Source: Burkholderiaceae bacterium
GTDB lineage: Bacteria; Pseudomonadota; Gammaproteobacteria; Burkholderiales; Burkholderiaceae_D
Assembly (NCBI GenBank): GCA_030158675.1
Contig: JAOASL010000008.1
Location: 1-64,000, forward strand
Direction of reading: 5' to 3'
DNA: 64,000 nt
Part shown: positions 54,586-63,880 of the stretch, in pieces
Layout of the letters: each line of letters begins with the position of its first letter
Position numbering within the stretch: position 1 is the first letter of the stretch
Program-made: the position numbers and the translations under genes
The notes under the pieces: generated by a model
Database searches by the model: none
What the model was told of the DNA's origin: nothing
The model's input: the letters and a program-made list of their open reading frames with translations, nothing else

Positions 54586-55200
54586 TTAGGCAGGGAAACT
54601 CAATTTCTGTTGACATTCCGCCAGAGGATTCCGATCACTTGTTTGCAGCGCCGCAAGCTCACCGCGAAAACGCGACCAGTCGAAATGCGGGCCGGGATCA
54701 GTCTTGCGTCCGAGGGCCACATGTTCGTGGCCGCGCGCGGCAGAAATCGGGTAGTGCGCGATCAACGCATGCGTCAATCGGGCGAGATTGGCATATTGCG
54801 CATCGCAAAAATTGATGGAGTCGCTGCCCTCGAGTTCGATGCCAATTGAGAAATCATTACAGCGTTCACGACCATTAAAGTGGGACACACCGGCGTGCCA
54901 CGCACGTGCGTCAGTCGACACGAATTGCACCACGCTGCCGTCACGTCGAATCAGGAAGTGCGACGACACGCGCAGTCCGCGCAACTGGTCGAAGTACGGA
55001 TGCGCATCGCAGTCAAGCCGGTTGGCGAATAAATCTTCAATGTGGTCGCCCCCAAACTCTCCGGGAGGCAAGCTGATGTTGTGCACGATTAGCAGACTGA
55101 CTTCCGTGCCCTCAGGCCGCTGGTCAAAATTCGTGCAGGTCGCGCGCCGTGCTTCACTGCACCAGCCGCTGGCATCCAGGGTAAGTAGTCCGTCAGTCAA
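54586..55200 (-). CDS. ampD: 1,6-anhydro-N-acetylmuramyl-L-alanine amidase
   Basis: A 204-residue cytoplasmic zinc amidase that removes the peptide from anhydro-muropeptides during wall recycling. Zinc ligands fit VHNISLPPGEFGG, RGHEHVALGRKTDPGPHFDW; SSHFLIRRDGSVVQFV and WHAGVSHFNGRERCNDFSIGIELEG are family hallmarks. It starts with TTG at 55200, overlapping the end of the upstream regulator by 8 bp. Loss of AmpD de-represses ampC beta-lactamase where an AmpR circuit exists. Confidence 0.93.
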   Translation of the reverse strand: MTDGLLTLDASGWCSEARRATCTNFDQRPEGTEVSLLIVHNISLPPGEFGGDHIEDLFANRLDCDAHPYFDQLRGLRVSSHFLIRRDGSVVQFVSTDARAWHAGVSHFNGRERCNDFSIGIELEGSDSINFCDAQYANLARLTHALIAHYPISAARGHEHVALGRKTDPGPHFDWSRFRGELAALQTSDRNPLAECQQKLSFPA

Positions 55201-56197
55201 GGTCGTCGATCGCGAGGCGCTGTATCCGATAGCGCAACTGACGCAAGCTTATCCCAAGAAGGGCTGCCGCGCGCCGACGGCAATAGCGCGCCTGCCGGAG
55301 CGCGCGCCCCACCAGCTCGCGCTCGACAGCGGCAAGATGTTCATTCAGCGACAGCGGCAAGGACGGGCCGGCGGCGACCGGCAACCCCTCGCTGCCGATG
55401 TCGACACTGCACAGACCGGGCTCGAATTGCAGATCGTCGGCCTCGATCAGCGTGCCACTCACCAGTGCGAGCGCGCGCTCGATGACATTCTCCAGCTCGC
55501 GCACATTACCGGGAAAATCATGCATGCGAAGGCGCTCGATCGCCGCCTGTGACAAGCGTATGCCACACCCGTGCGGGCTGCGACCAAGGCGTGCGAGCAG
55601 CGCGTCGCACAACAGCGGAAGGTCATCCCGGCGCTCGCGCAGTGGCGGCAGCCGGAGCGCGATCACTTGCAGGCGAAAATACAAATCCTGCCTGAAAACG
55701 CCACGCCGCACTGCGCCGGCCAGATCACAGTTGGTAGCTGACACGATGCGCACATCAACCGGCTCCTCGCGCTGGCCCCCAAGTCGGCGCACACTGCGCT
55801 CCTGCAAGGCGCGCAGCAGCTTGACTTGCATTGTCGGCGACAGTTCGGCCACTTCATCGAGAAACAAGATGCCGCGATGAGCTGCCTGAAAAAATCCGCT
55901 ACGCTCCTCATGCGCCCCGGTGAACGCGCCACGCCGATGGCCGAAAAACTCGGATTCCATCAAGGTCTCGGGAATAGCACCACAATTGACGGCGATGAAA
56001 GGCTCCGCGCGACGAGGGCTATGCGCATGCAGATCGCGCGCCGCCAGCTCCTTGCCACTGCCGGATTCGCCAACGATGGCGACCGCAGCATCACTGTTCG
56101 CGATCCGCAAAATCTGCCGTCGCACTTCGCCCATTTGCGGAGAGTTGCCGAGCAGGCGAAAGCCGGGTTCAAGCGAGGACGCGGCAGCAGTGAACAT
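55193..56197 (-). CDS. Sigma-54 activator lacking a receiver domain (PilR-like)
   Basis: A 334-residue protein: AAA+ domain from about residue 13 (Walker A GESGSGKE 43-50, GAFTGA 90-95, Walker B ILFLDE), then a Fis-type helix-turn-helix (ALRQARYCRRRAAALLGISLRQLRYRIQRLAI). There is no N-terminal receiver; only about 12 residues precede the AAA+ domain. An in-frame TTG at 56296 would add 33 residues unlike a receiver. In related genomes this place, between the PP0621-like gene and ampD, holds pilS and a full-length pilR (recalled). Either a deletion removed pilS and the receiver, or this is a PspF-like constitutive activator. Confidence 0.85.
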   Translation of the reverse strand: MFTAAASSLEPGFRLLGNSPQMGEVRRQILRIANSDAAVAIVGESGSGKELAARDLHAHSPRRAEPFIAVNCGAIPETLMESEFFGHRRGAFTGAHEERSGFFQAAHRGILFLDEVAELSPTMQVKLLRALQERSVRRLGGQREEPVDVRIVSATNCDLAGAVRRGVFRQDLYFRLQVIALRLPPLRERRDDLPLLCDALLARLGRSPHGCGIRLSQAAIERLRMHDFPGNVRELENVIERALALVSGTLIEADDLQFEPGLCSVDIGSEGLPVAAGPSLPLSLNEHLAAVERELVGRALRQARYCRRRAAALLGISLRQLRYRIQRLAIDDLD

Positions 56198-56317
56198 GGG
56201 AAAACAGGTCGGAGCAAGAGAACGCGCAAGCGTACTGCATGGCGCCCTGCAGCGGAGCAGGGTGGGGGCAAACGCAACACCGTCCTGGCACCTCAAGCCG
56301 CCCGACGCAGGCTCGCG

Positions 56318-56569
56318 TCAGGACAACTGCGAAAGCTTGTGCCGAAGCCGATGTTCATCGCTGCAAAAATGCAGCGCCCCCCGTCCATCGATCGATTCGG
56401 ACTGCGGAAGATGAATACCGCATTCAGCGCAACTGACCATTCGTTCTGCGCCGCTACCGGCCGGCGGTGCCGACTCCGGCGGCTGTGCCGTCGGTTGATC
56501 TTTTTGCCGCTGCGCGGAGTACCAGTGCCAAGCCACATAGGCCAGCAATCCGAGCAGCAAGTACTTCAT
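56318..56569 (-). CDS. Small PP0621-family membrane protein with cysteine motif
   Basis: An 83-residue protein: one N-terminal helix (MKYLLLGLLAYVAWHWY), a Pro/Gln-rich linker, then MVSCAECGIHLPQSESIDGRGALHFCSDEHR, a treble-clef-like pattern with three Cys and a His that probably binds zinc. Function unknown. The start overlaps the CcsA-like stop by four bases. In relatives the next gene is a pilS-like sensor kinase; here it is the receiver-less regulator. Confidence 0.85.
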   Translation of the reverse strand: MKYLLLGLLAYVAWHWYSAQRQKDQPTAQPPESAPPAGSGAERMVSCAECGIHLPQSESIDGRGALHFCSDEHRLRHKLSQLS

Positions 56570-57378
56570 GCCACGCCCCGATGCAGCACGACTTCAAGTA
56601 CGAAACGGCTGCCGACATACGCGAGCAGCAGCGTCATGAAGCCTGTCAGCGTAAACGACAGCGCAGTCTTGCCACGCCAGCCACGCCACTGCCGCCCGGC
56701 CAGCAACACACCGAACAGCCCCCATGACAGCATCGTGAACACCGTCTTATGCTCCAGGCGGAATGGCTTGCCAAACAGCTGCTCGGAAAAGAACACACCG
56801 GACAGCACGGTCAGGGTCAACAATGCAAACCCGATACCGATCATTTTGAAAAGCAGCCGCTCCATTGTCAGCAATGCAGGCAGGCGGTCGATCGCAAGCA
56901 ACAGCCAGCTGCGATGCGCAGCCGCGCTCGACAAGGAATGCAGGCGCGACTCCTGCATTGCCATCAGCACCGCATGAAACGCGGCAATCGTCAGCGAACC
57001 GTACGCGAGCATCGACAATGCAATATGCCAGGAGAACAGTGCCGATTTGCCGGCCAGCGGGATCAGATTGCCTGGAAACAGCAAAGGCAACAATGTCGCC
57101 AACGCCGCAGTCGGCAGAACCAGCCGGCGCAGTCCCTCGACAGCACGGTTGTGATTCTCAAACCAGTAAGCGGCGACCGAGAGCCACAGTGCAGCCGACA
57201 GCATCGCTGCAAAACCCAGTCGCAGAAAATCGGGCGCGATCACGAGACTGGCGAGCGCAGCGCCATGCAATGTCCACGCGAGCGCCGTGCCAATGGCGAC
57301 CGACTGGCGGCGCTGCTCAGGCAGCAGCGCGCAGATCAGATAAAGGAAACTGGCGGCGACGAATGAAAAGGATGGCAT
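56566..57378 (-). CDS. CcsA/CcmC-like cytochrome c assembly family membrane protein (YpjD type)
   Basis: A 270-residue polytopic protein with eight or so hydrophobic segments. WHIALSMLAYGSLTIAAFHAVLMAMQE and the late HKTVFTMLSWGLFGVLLAGRQWRGWRG contain the histidines and tryptophans of the CcsA-type haem-handling fold. In proteobacteria the gene beside ffh is a general inner-membrane protein of this fold with no proven role in cytochrome c. ATG 57378 is used; the frame runs upstream toward ffh. Confidence 0.88.
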   Translation of the reverse strand: MPSFSFVAASFLYLICALLPEQRRQSVAIGTALAWTLHGAALASLVIAPDFLRLGFAAMLSAALWLSVAAYWFENHNRAVEGLRRLVLPTAALATLLPLLFPGNLIPLAGKSALFSWHIALSMLAYGSLTIAAFHAVLMAMQESRLHSLSSAAAHRSWLLLAIDRLPALLTMERLLFKMIGIGFALLTLTVLSGVFFSEQLFGKPFRLEHKTVFTMLSWGLFGVLLAGRQWRGWRGKTALSFTLTGFMTLLLAYVGSRFVLEVVLHRGVA

Positions 57379-57501
57379 CGTTTTAGTGTACACCAAGGCC
57401 CCGGCGCGACCGGGTGGGGGTGCGGTAAAATCATGTGTCGATTTCCCTCTGCGGCTACGCATCTTTGCGCGCCCCACCTCCTGCCCGGATTCATCAAGAT
57501 C

Positions 57502-58869
57502 ATGCTTAACAATCTCACGCAACGCCTGTCTAAAGTTGTCAAAACCATGCGCGGCGAAGCTCGGCTCACCGAGTCAAATACGGCCGACATGCTGCGCGAA
57601 GTACGCCTCGCTTTGCTCGAGGCCGATGTCGCGTTGCCCGCCGTGCGCGACTTCATCGCCAAGGTCAAGGAAAAAGCGCTCGGCGAGGAGGTAGTTGGCT
57701 CGCTGTCGCCAGGGCAAGCACTGGTCGGCGTGGTGCACGACGAACTGGCGAAGCTGATGGGCGCCGATCTCGGCCCTGAAGCGTCGCAGCTGTCATTTGC
57801 GACCCAACCTCCGGCGATCATCCTGATGGCGGGTCTTCAGGGCGCGGGCAAAACCACCACCGTCGGCAAGCTCGCGAAATTCCTGCAGGAGCAGAAAAAG
57901 AAAAAAGTGCTGACCGTATCGACCGACGTCTACCGACCGGCTGCGATAGGACAATTGCAGACCGTCGCATCACAGGTCGGCGCGGATTTTTTCCCGTCGG
58001 AGCCCACGCAAAAGCCGGTCGACATCGCGCTCGCCGCCGTCGACTGGGCCAAGCGGCACCACCATGATGTGCTCCTGATTGACACCGCCGGTCGCCTCGG
58101 CATCGACGAAGCGATGATGCAAGAGATCAGCGCACTGCATGCGGCAGTCAAGCCGATCGAGACCCTGTTCGTCGTGGATGCGATGCTCGGCCAGGACGCC
58201 ATCAATACCGCCCGGGCGTTCAATGACGCACTACCGCTGACCGGCATTGTATTGACCAAGCTCGACGGCGATGCGCGCGGCGGTGCCGCGCTGTCGGTAC
58301 GGCACGTGACTGGCAAGCCGATCAAATTTGCCGGCGTCGCTGAAAAGCTCGACGGCCTGGAAGCCTTCGATCCGGACCGGATGGCGAACCGCATTCTGGG
58401 CATGGGCGACATTCTCGCGCTGGTCGAAGAGGCGAAGAAGGGCGTCGACATGGAGGCCGCGCAAGATCTGGCTCAAAAGATCAAGGGTGGCGGCAGATTC
58501 GACCTGAACGACTTCAAGGCACAGCTTTCACAAATGAAAAAAATGGGCGGACTGTCCGGCCTAATCGATAAGCTGCCCGCGCAGTTGCAGCAGGCAGCCA
58601 ACGGCACCAACATGGGCCAGGCCGAAAAGCAGGTGCGTCGCATGGAAGGCATCATCAATTCGATGACCCCGCTGGAACGCGCAAAGCCGGAGTTGATCAA
58701 GGCCGCACGCAAGCGCCGTATAGCCACTGGCGCCGGCGTACAGGTACAGGAAGTGAACCGCATGCTGGCGCAGTTCGAGCAGATGCAATCGATGATGAAG
58801 AAGTTCAAGGGCGGTGGCATGCTGAAAATGATGCGCAGCATGAAGGGCATGATGCCCGGCCTGCGCTGA
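57502..58869 (+). CDS. ffh: Signal recognition particle protein Ffh (SRP54)
   Basis: A 455-residue GTPase that carries nascent membrane proteins to FtsY. The N domain starts MLNNLTQRLSKVVKTMRGEARLTE; the G domain has GLQGAGKTTTVGKLA, DTAGRLGIDEAMM and TKLDGDARGGAALSV; the methionine-rich M domain ends MLKMMRSMKGMMPGLR. ATG 57502 is fixed by homology. A weak hairpin (58875-58891) follows the stop. Confidence 0.97.
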   Translation: MLNNLTQRLSKVVKTMRGEARLTESNTADMLREVRLALLEADVALPAVRDFIAKVKEKALGEEVVGSLSPGQALVGVVHDELAKLMGADLGPEASQLSFATQPPAIILMAGLQGAGKTTTVGKLAKFLQEQKKKKVLTVSTDVYRPAAIGQLQTVASQVGADFFPSEPTQKPVDIALAAVDWAKRHHHDVLLIDTAGRLGIDEAMMQEISALHAAVKPIETLFVVDAMLGQDAINTARAFNDALPLTGIVLTKLDGDARGGAALSVRHVTGKPIKFAGVAEKLDGLEAFDPDRMANRILGMGDILALVEEAKKGVDMEAAQDLAQKIKGGGRFDLNDFKAQLSQMKKMGGLSGLIDKLPAQLQQAANGTNMGQAEKQVRRMEGIINSMTPLERAKPELIKAARKRRIATGAGVQVQEVNRMLAQFEQMQSMMKKFKGGGMLKMMRSMKGMMPGLR

Positions 58870-59022
58870 CCTGTTTTCTCGACGGGAGCGTCCCGATAGT
58901 CACACCCTTTCGCATTGCCAGACGCTCCTTGCCCCCTCTTCTTTCGTCATTCCGCCTGCTGGCGTATCGTCAGCCGACCTCCGTACGGGCCTTGTATCGC
59001 AAGCGACCCGGACAACTCCGCC

Positions 59023-59049
59023 AGAGGGGAAAAAGCGAAAATTCCCTCT
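59023..59049. repeat. Inverted repeat upstream of the H1-SWIB gene
   Basis: AGAGGGGAA and TTCCCTCT pair over 8 bp with one bulged G. It lies just upstream of a possible -35 element and may be an operator. Confidence 0.35.
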
Positions 59050-59057
59050 AAAAACAC

Positions 59058-59086
59058 TTGCATCCCGAACAAAACCCTAAGACTAT
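59058..59086 (+). promoter_or_regulatory. Possible promoter of the H1-SWIB gene
   Basis: TTGCAT and GACTAT are separated by 17 bases, 56 bases before the start codon. The -10 match is weak (3 of 6). Confidence 0.35.
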
Positions 59087-59141
59087 TGGCGGTGCGTGAA
59101 TCGGCGCAATTTTTCACCATGACAGCATAGGAGGTTCAACA

Positions 59142-59612
59142 ATGGCTACAGCCAAGAAAGCAGCCGCTACGAAAAAGCCGGCCGCGAAGAAACCCGCAGC
59201 AAAGAAAGCCGCAGTGAAGACGCCCGTCGCGAAAAAAGCGCCGGCCAAGAAGGTCGCCGCGAAGAAACCCGCCGCAAAGAAAGTAGTAGCGAAGAAGGCA
59301 CCGGCGAAAAAGGTGGCAGCGAAAAAGGCGCCAGCGAAAAAGGTAGCAGTCAAGACTGCACGCAAGCCGAACGCAGCATTCATGAAGCCCATGACTCCGT
59401 CGCCGGCACTGGCCGCCGTCATCGGTGCAAACCCGATGCCGCGTACCGACGTGACCAAGAAGGTCTGGGAGTACATCAAGAAGAACAAACTGCAGGATAG
59501 CGTCAACAAGCGCAACATCAATGCAGACGACAAGCTGAAAGTCGTTTTTGGTGGCAAGAAGACGGTCTCGATGTTCGAAATGACCAAGCTGATCTCTGGC
59601 CACTTGAAGTAA
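59142..59612 (+). CDS. Histone H1-like/SWIB domain fusion protein
   Basis: A 156-residue protein. Residues 1-75 are Lys/Ala/Pro repeats (AAKKPAAKK type) like the H1 tail; residues 78-156 form a SWIB/MDM2 domain (MTPSPALAAVIG, TDVTKKVWEYIKKNKLQDSVNKRNINADDKLKVVFGGKKTVSMFEMTKLISGHLK). SWIB domains are best known from eukaryotic SWI/SNF complexes and from chlamydiae. The likely role is DNA binding or nucleoid organisation with a protein-interaction head. A perfect AGGAGG site precedes the ATG. Both ends have clear control sequences, so it is a single-gene unit. Confidence 0.93.
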   Translation: MATAKKAAATKKPAAKKPAAKKAAVKTPVAKKAPAKKVAAKKPAAKKVVAKKAPAKKVAAKKAPAKKVAVKTARKPNAAFMKPMTPSPALAAVIGANPMPRTDVTKKVWEYIKKNKLQDSVNKRNINADDKLKVVFGGKKTVSMFEMTKLISGHLK

Positions 59613-59625
59613 TTTTCAGGTGCCG

Positions 59626-59661
59626 AACAAAAACGCCCGCAACGATGCGGGCGTTTTTGTT
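59626..59661. terminator. Bidirectional terminator between H1-SWIB and the TPR gene
   Basis: CGCCCGCA and TGCGGGCG (loop ACGA) are flanked by AACAAAAA on the left and TTTTTGTTT on the right, so U tracts follow the stem on both strands. It ends the plus-strand H1-SWIB transcript and the minus-strand transcript from proS. Confidence 0.9.
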
Positions 59662-59734
59662 TGCAGGTCGTGAGCACATTCGGCACTACACCGATCCTGC
59701 GACACGGCCATTGTGACCGCGACGCCGCGGCTGA

Positions 59735-60187
59735 TTACCTGGCCTTGCCGTAATTCGCGATCGATTTCGCGAGATCCTTGTACTCCTCGCAGCCCTTACC
59801 GCAAATCTTTTCCAGTTCTGCCAGATGCTCAGCGGCCTTCTCCGGTTGCTTCGCCTTCAAATAAGCCTGGCCGATGTACTCATGGGCACCACGGTGTTTG
59901 GGATCAAGGCGCAGTGCTTCCTTGTAGTGCCTGAACGAATTGTCGAGATCGTCGAGGTGGCGGTAGGCATAGCCGAGGAAATTATGCAGGTCCGCATTGC
60001 CCGGCATGCTCTTCTCAGCCTTCGAGAACGAGTCGACCGCCGACCGCCAGTCCTTGCGGTCAATTGCCTGCTTGCCGGCGACGAAATCGGCATTCTGGTT
60101 ATTGGCGAGCGGCGTGGTCATGCCCGGGTTGCCGAGCGCGAAAGGAGCAAGGCTGGCAACGATGATAAAAAACAGCAGATTTTTCAT
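59735..60187 (-). CDS. Secreted TPR-repeat protein
   Basis: A 150-residue protein with a signal peptide (MKNLLFFIIVASLAPFALG) and about three tetratricopeptide repeats (ADLHNFLGYAYRHLDDLDNSFRHYKEALRLDPKHRGAHEYIGQAYLKAKQPEKAAEHLAEL), ending in a Cys pair (ICGKGCEEY). It is probably periplasmic and scaffolds protein contacts; the partner is unknown. ATG 60187 has an AGGAGA site. It follows the lytic transglycosylase by 20 bp. Confidence 0.88.
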   Translation of the reverse strand: MKNLLFFIIVASLAPFALGNPGMTTPLANNQNADFVAGKQAIDRKDWRSAVDSFSKAEKSMPGNADLHNFLGYAYRHLDDLDNSFRHYKEALRLDPKHRGAHEYIGQAYLKAKQPEKAAEHLAELEKICGKGCEEYKDLAKSIANYGKAR

Positions 60188-60207
60188 GTTGATTTCTCCT
60201 GAGGCTT

Positions 60208-60828
60208 TCAAGGATGCTGCCAGCGCTTCCACGCAGCATGCACCGCATTCGGATACTCGGGGCGGCCGCGGCTGCCGTTATAACGACCGAGCGCGAGATA
60301 CAGGTCGCCCCGCTCCATGTCGATATACATCCGCAGTATAGAGCAGCCATAACGCAGGTTCGCCTGCATCTTGAACAGCTTCGGCGCCTCGCCATCGCCG
60401 ATCACTTTGGTCCAGAACGGCATCACCTGCATATAGCCACGCGCGCCGGCTTTCGATATCGCGTACTTGCGAAAACCAGATTCCACTTGCACCAAGCCCA
60501 GCACCAGCGCCGGCTCCAGCCCCGCTCGGCGCGCCTCGTACCAAACGGTCTGCAGGAATTCACTGCGCACCATGGCGTCGGGCATACGACTGTGCAGGCG
60601 AACGGACATCGATTCAAACCAGCGCTGCCATTCGGCTTGATCGGCATCGCTGGAAAAGCGCTGTTGCGGTGGCCGCGGATCGGTAATGGCGCGGGCCAGC
60701 GCCAGACGAACCGAATCGGCCAGCGCCTCTTCCTTCTGATTTCCGGCGAAGGCCGACGAGAAGGAGCACAACGCCAGCAACACCAGCAACCAGCGACGAC
60801 AAAGGCTGGCTGACCGATATGCTGACAT
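60208..60828 (-). CDS. Lytic transglycosylase (SLT domain)
   Basis: A 206-residue periplasmic enzyme with a signal peptide ending near SSAFAG. The catalytic Glu is in GLVQVESGFRKYAISKAGARGYMQVMPFW, and NLRYGCSILRMYI and ALGRYNGSRGRPEYPNAV complete the SLT fold. It cleaves peptidoglycan to 1,6-anhydro-muropeptides, the substrates of AmpD after uptake. ATG 60828 is preferred to the GTG at 60831; the proS stop is 5 bp upstream. Confidence 0.92.
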   Translation of the reverse strand: MSAYRSASLCRRWLLVLLALCSFSSAFAGNQKEEALADSVRLALARAITDPRPPQQRFSSDADQAEWQRWFESMSVRLHSRMPDAMVRSEFLQTVWYEARRAGLEPALVLGLVQVESGFRKYAISKAGARGYMQVMPFWTKVIGDGEAPKLFKMQANLRYGCSILRMYIDMERGDLYLALGRYNGSRGRPEYPNAVHAAWKRWQHP

Positions 60829-60833
60829 CACTA

Positions 60834-62558
60834 TCAGGCGACGAGCCGCGCTTGCAGGAACTCGACCATGCTGCCGGGTGGCACTTGCGTGGCCACCTCG
60901 TCGCGGCGCCCCTGATACTCGAGCATGCCGTCCTTCAGTCCGCGCTCGCCAACCACGACGCGGTGCGGCACTCCGATCAGCTCCCAGTCAGCGAACATCA
61001 CGCCGGGGCGCTCGCCACGGTCGTCGAGCACGACATCAACGCCGGCGGCCTGCAGCGACGCATACAGCGCATCCGTGGCGTCCTTGACTGCGGCGCTGCG
61101 GTCGTAGCCCATTGGACACAGCACGACCTGGAACGGCGCGATCGAAGCCGGCCAGATGATTCCCTTGCCGTCATAGTTCTGCTCGATAGCGGCGCCCAGG
61201 ATGCGCGTGATGCCGATACCGTAGCAGCCCATCTGCATCAGCTGCGGCTGTCCTTTCTCGTCGAGATAAGTCGCCCGCATGTCTTCCGAATACCGGGTAC
61301 CCAGCTGGAACACATGGCCCACCTCGATGCCTCGCTGGATCTCCAGCACACCCTTGCCGTCCGGCGACGGGTCGCCTGAGACGACGTTGCGGATGTCGGC
61401 GACCTCCGCTTCCGGCAGATCACGCCCCCAGTTGGCGCCGGTGTAGTGGAAACCTTCGTCATTCGCGCCGCAGACAAAATCGCTCATGGCGACCACGCTA
61501 CGGTCCGCGATCAGTTTGACCGGCTTGGCCGTTCCGATCGGGCCCAGGTAACCGGGCTTGCAGCCAAAGTGCTCGACGATCTCTGAGTCGCTGGCGAAAC
61601 GGAACGGACCGATGCCGGGCAATTTGCCGGCCTTGACTTCGTTGAGCTCGTGATCGCCACGCAGCAGCAGCAGCCAGATCTCGCGTGTGCCCTCGTCGCG
61701 TTCGACCGACAGCACGATCGACTTCACGGTCCGGACCAGCGGCACGCCCAAAAGCGCAGCGACGTCCTCGCAGCGCTCTTTGCCCGGCGTCGCAGCCTTC
61801 ACCAGCGCCTGAGCCGGTTGCGCTCGCGGCGCGGCCGGTGCAAGCGCCTCGGCAGCCTCGATGTTGGCCGCATAGTCGGAGGTCGGGCAATACACCAGCG
61901 CGTCCTCGCCGGTATCGGCAATCACGTGGAATTCCTGCGAACCGGAGCCGCCGATAGCGCCATTGTCGGCCGCAACCGCCCGGAATTTCAGTCCGAAGCG
62001 CGTGAAGATCCGGGTGTACGCATCAACCATCAGCTGGTAGGAATGCTTCAGGCCTTCCGCATCGCGGTCGAACGAATAGGCATCCTTCATCGTGAATTCG
62101 CGTCCGCGCATCAGCCCGAAACGCGGACGGCGCTCGTCGCGGAACTTGGTCTGAATGTGATAGAAGTTGATCGGCAGCTGCCGGTAGGAGCGGATCTCGC
62201 TGCGCGCGATATCGGTGACGACTTCCTCAGAGGTCGGCTGCAACGCGAAATCCCGGCCATGGCGGTCCTTGAGGCGCAACAGTTCCGGCCCCATCTTGTC
62301 CCAGCGGCCGGTTTCCTGCCATAGCTCGGCCGGCTGCACCAGCGGCATCAGCAGCTCGATCGCACCGGCGCGGTCCATTTCCTCGCGCACGATGCCTTCG
62401 ACCTTACGGATCACGCGCAGGCCCATCGGCATGTAGTTGTAGATGCCCGAGCCCAGGCGCTTGATCATCCCGGCGCGCAGCATCAGCTTGTGACTGACGA
62501 TCTCGGCGTCGGAAGGGGCTTCTTTGAGAGTGGAAACAAAAAATCGGGAGGCGCGCAT
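60834..62558 (-). CDS. proS: Prolyl-tRNA synthetase, bacterial type
   Basis: A 574-residue class II synthetase. Motif 1 region [20 protein letters not shown], motif 2 [26 protein letters not shown] and motif 3 [10 protein letters not shown] are intact; the editing insertion lies at about 225-380 and the C-terminal anticodon domain includes CPMGYDRSA. It heads the transcript that continues into the lytic transglycosylase and TPR genes and is divergent from rppH. Confidence 0.97.
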   Translation of the reverse strand: MRASRFFVSTLKEAPSDAEIVSHKLMLRAGMIKRLGSGIYNYMPMGLRVIRKVEGIVREEMDRAGAIELLMPLVQPAELWQETGRWDKMGPELLRLKDRHGRDFALQPTSEEVVTDIARSEIRSYRQLPINFYHIQTKFRDERRPRFGLMRGREFTMKDAYSFDRDAEGLKHSYQLMVDAYTRIFTRFGLKFRAVAADNGAIGGSGSQEFHVIADTGEDALVYCPTSDYAANIEAAEALAPAAPRAQPAQALVKAATPGKERCEDVAALLGVPLVRTVKSIVLSVERDEGTREIWLLLLRGDHELNEVKAGKLPGIGPFRFASDSEIVEHFGCKPGYLGPIGTAKPVKLIADRSVVAMSDFVCGANDEGFHYTGANWGRDLPEAEVADIRNVVSGDPSPDGKGVLEIQRGIEVGHVFQLGTRYSEDMRATYLDEKGQPQLMQMGCYGIGITRILGAAIEQNYDGKGIIWPASIAPFQVVLCPMGYDRSAAVKDATDALYASLQAAGVDVVLDDRGERPGVMFADWELIGVPHRVVVGERGLKDGMLEYQGRRDEVATQVPPGSMVEFLQARLVA

Positions 62559-62586
62559 GAAGGGGAATTTTTGAAAAATAGAGGGT

Positions 62587-62592
62587 TATAAT
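62587..62592 (+). promoter_or_regulatory. Consensus -10 element in the proS/rppH divergent gap
   Basis: TATAAT is a perfect -10 hexamer facing rppH, 139 bases upstream of its start; no good -35 lies 16-18 bases before it. The reverse strand reads TATAAC at nearly the same place, so overlapping divergent promoters are possible. The AT-rich island (62565-62610) contrasts with its GC-rich surroundings. Confidence 0.35.
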
Positions 62593-62730
62593 CAATCCCA
62601 ATTTTAAAGTATTCGCGGCTCCGCGCCTCCGGATCGCAGCACCCATGCACTGGCCGCGCGCCGATTGGCCGCGCGCGCAAGACACTGCCGCTATCCCGCC
62701 GCGCGAACCGCAGGAAAACCGAGGTGCATC

Positions 62731-63312
62731 ATGCTGGACCGTGAAGGCTATCGCCCGAACGTCGGCATCATCCTGTTGAACCACCAGAATGAGGTCTGGT
62801 GGGGCAAGCGGGTGCGAGAACATTCGTGGCAATTCCCGCAAGGCGGGATCAAGCACGGCGAAACGCCCGAGCAGGCTATGTATCGCGAGCTCGAGGAAGA
62901 GGTCGGACTGCGCTCCGAGCATGTGAAAATCATCGGGCGCACGCGCGACTGGCTTCGCTATGAAGTCCCCGACCATTTCATCAAGCGCGAGATCCGTGGC
63001 CATTACAAGGGGCAGAAGCAGATCTGGTTCCTGCTGCGAATGATCGGCCGCGACTGCGATGTCAACCTGCGCATGTCCGACCATCCCGAGTTTGATGCCT
63101 GGCGCTGGCATGACTACTGGGTCCCGCTGGACGTGGTGATTGAATTCAAGCGCGATGTCTATACGAGGGCACTGCAGGAACTATCACGCTTCCTGCGCCC
63201 GCCGCATGGCCTGACGCGACGGCCGCGCGATCATGGCCCTCATCAACCGGAAAGCCAGCCGGCCGCGCAAACAGAAACGCCGGCCGTGGCCGCAGAACCG
63301 GAACAGAAATGA
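62731..63312 (+). CDS. rppH: RNA pyrophosphohydrolase
   Basis: A 193-residue Nudix hydrolase that removes pyrophosphate from mRNA 5' ends and so starts RNase E decay. The Nudix box is [23 protein letters not shown]; the N-terminus [16 protein letters not shown] and WQFPQGGI are typical of RppH. The last 35 residues are a Pro/Glu-rich extension. ATG 62731 has a GAGG site. The stop overlaps the next gene by four bases. Confidence 0.95.
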   Translation: MLDREGYRPNVGIILLNHQNEVWWGKRVREHSWQFPQGGIKHGETPEQAMYRELEEEVGLRSEHVKIIGRTRDWLRYEVPDHFIKREIRGHYKGQKQIWFLLRMIGRDCDVNLRMSDHPEFDAWRWHDYWVPLDVVIEFKRDVYTRALQELSRFLRPPHGLTRRPRDHGPHQPESQPAAQTETPAVAAEPEQK

Positions 63313-63833
63313 CCCTTGCTCTCAAGCTGGTGACCCTCGCTGCAGTAACGCTGTTTGCGTTGCCCGCGAACGCAGCGTTTCTCGGCGACGGACCGCTCGC
63401 AGAACTGGTGGAAAGCCCGCTCGTGCTGCCAGCGCCACCCGCCATGGACAAGCTGCTGCGCTATGAGGTCAGCCCGATAGCCACGATGGAGTTCGCGGTG
63501 GATGCTCGCTCGGTCAGCGTGACGGACCGGGTCGTGGTCCGCTTCACCAGCGTGATCCGCAGCCCGAGCGGCGCGACTAATATCAGCCATGAAGGCATTC
63601 GCTGCGACACGCTCGAAAAAAAGCTGTACGCCACCGGTCGTGCGAACGGTAGCTGGACGCCGGCTTCGGATGATGCGTGGCGCCCCATCCGCGACACCGG
63701 AGCCAACCGGTATCACGCAATATTGGTGACTGATTATTTCTGCGGTGCCGGAACGCCTGCCGGCAGCGCGGAGAACATCGTCGATCGGCTGCGTCGGAAA
63801 AAGCCGCTGCCTCATCCGGGGCAATGGCAGTAA
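63309..63833 (+). CDS. CNP1-like family periplasmic protein
   Basis: A 174-residue protein with a signal peptide ([18 protein letters not shown]) and a CNP1-like domain: [50 protein letters not shown]. Named after a neisserial neutrophil-related protein; the function is unknown. It is coupled to rppH by an ATGA overlap and converges on proB, with a 6-bp hairpin (63859-63878) between that has no U tract. Confidence 0.85.
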   Translation: MTLALKLVTLAAVTLFALPANAAFLGDGPLAELVESPLVLPAPPAMDKLLRYEVSPIATMEFAVDARSVSVTDRVVVRFTSVIRSPSGATNISHEGIRCDTLEKKLYATGRANGSWTPASDDAWRPIRDTGANRYHAILVTDYFCGAGTPAGSAENIVDRLRRKKPLPHPGQWQ

Positions 63834-63880
63834 AGCGTGACGGTAATGCGCGGGGGAGAGCCGCCCCTGAAAGCGGCTGA

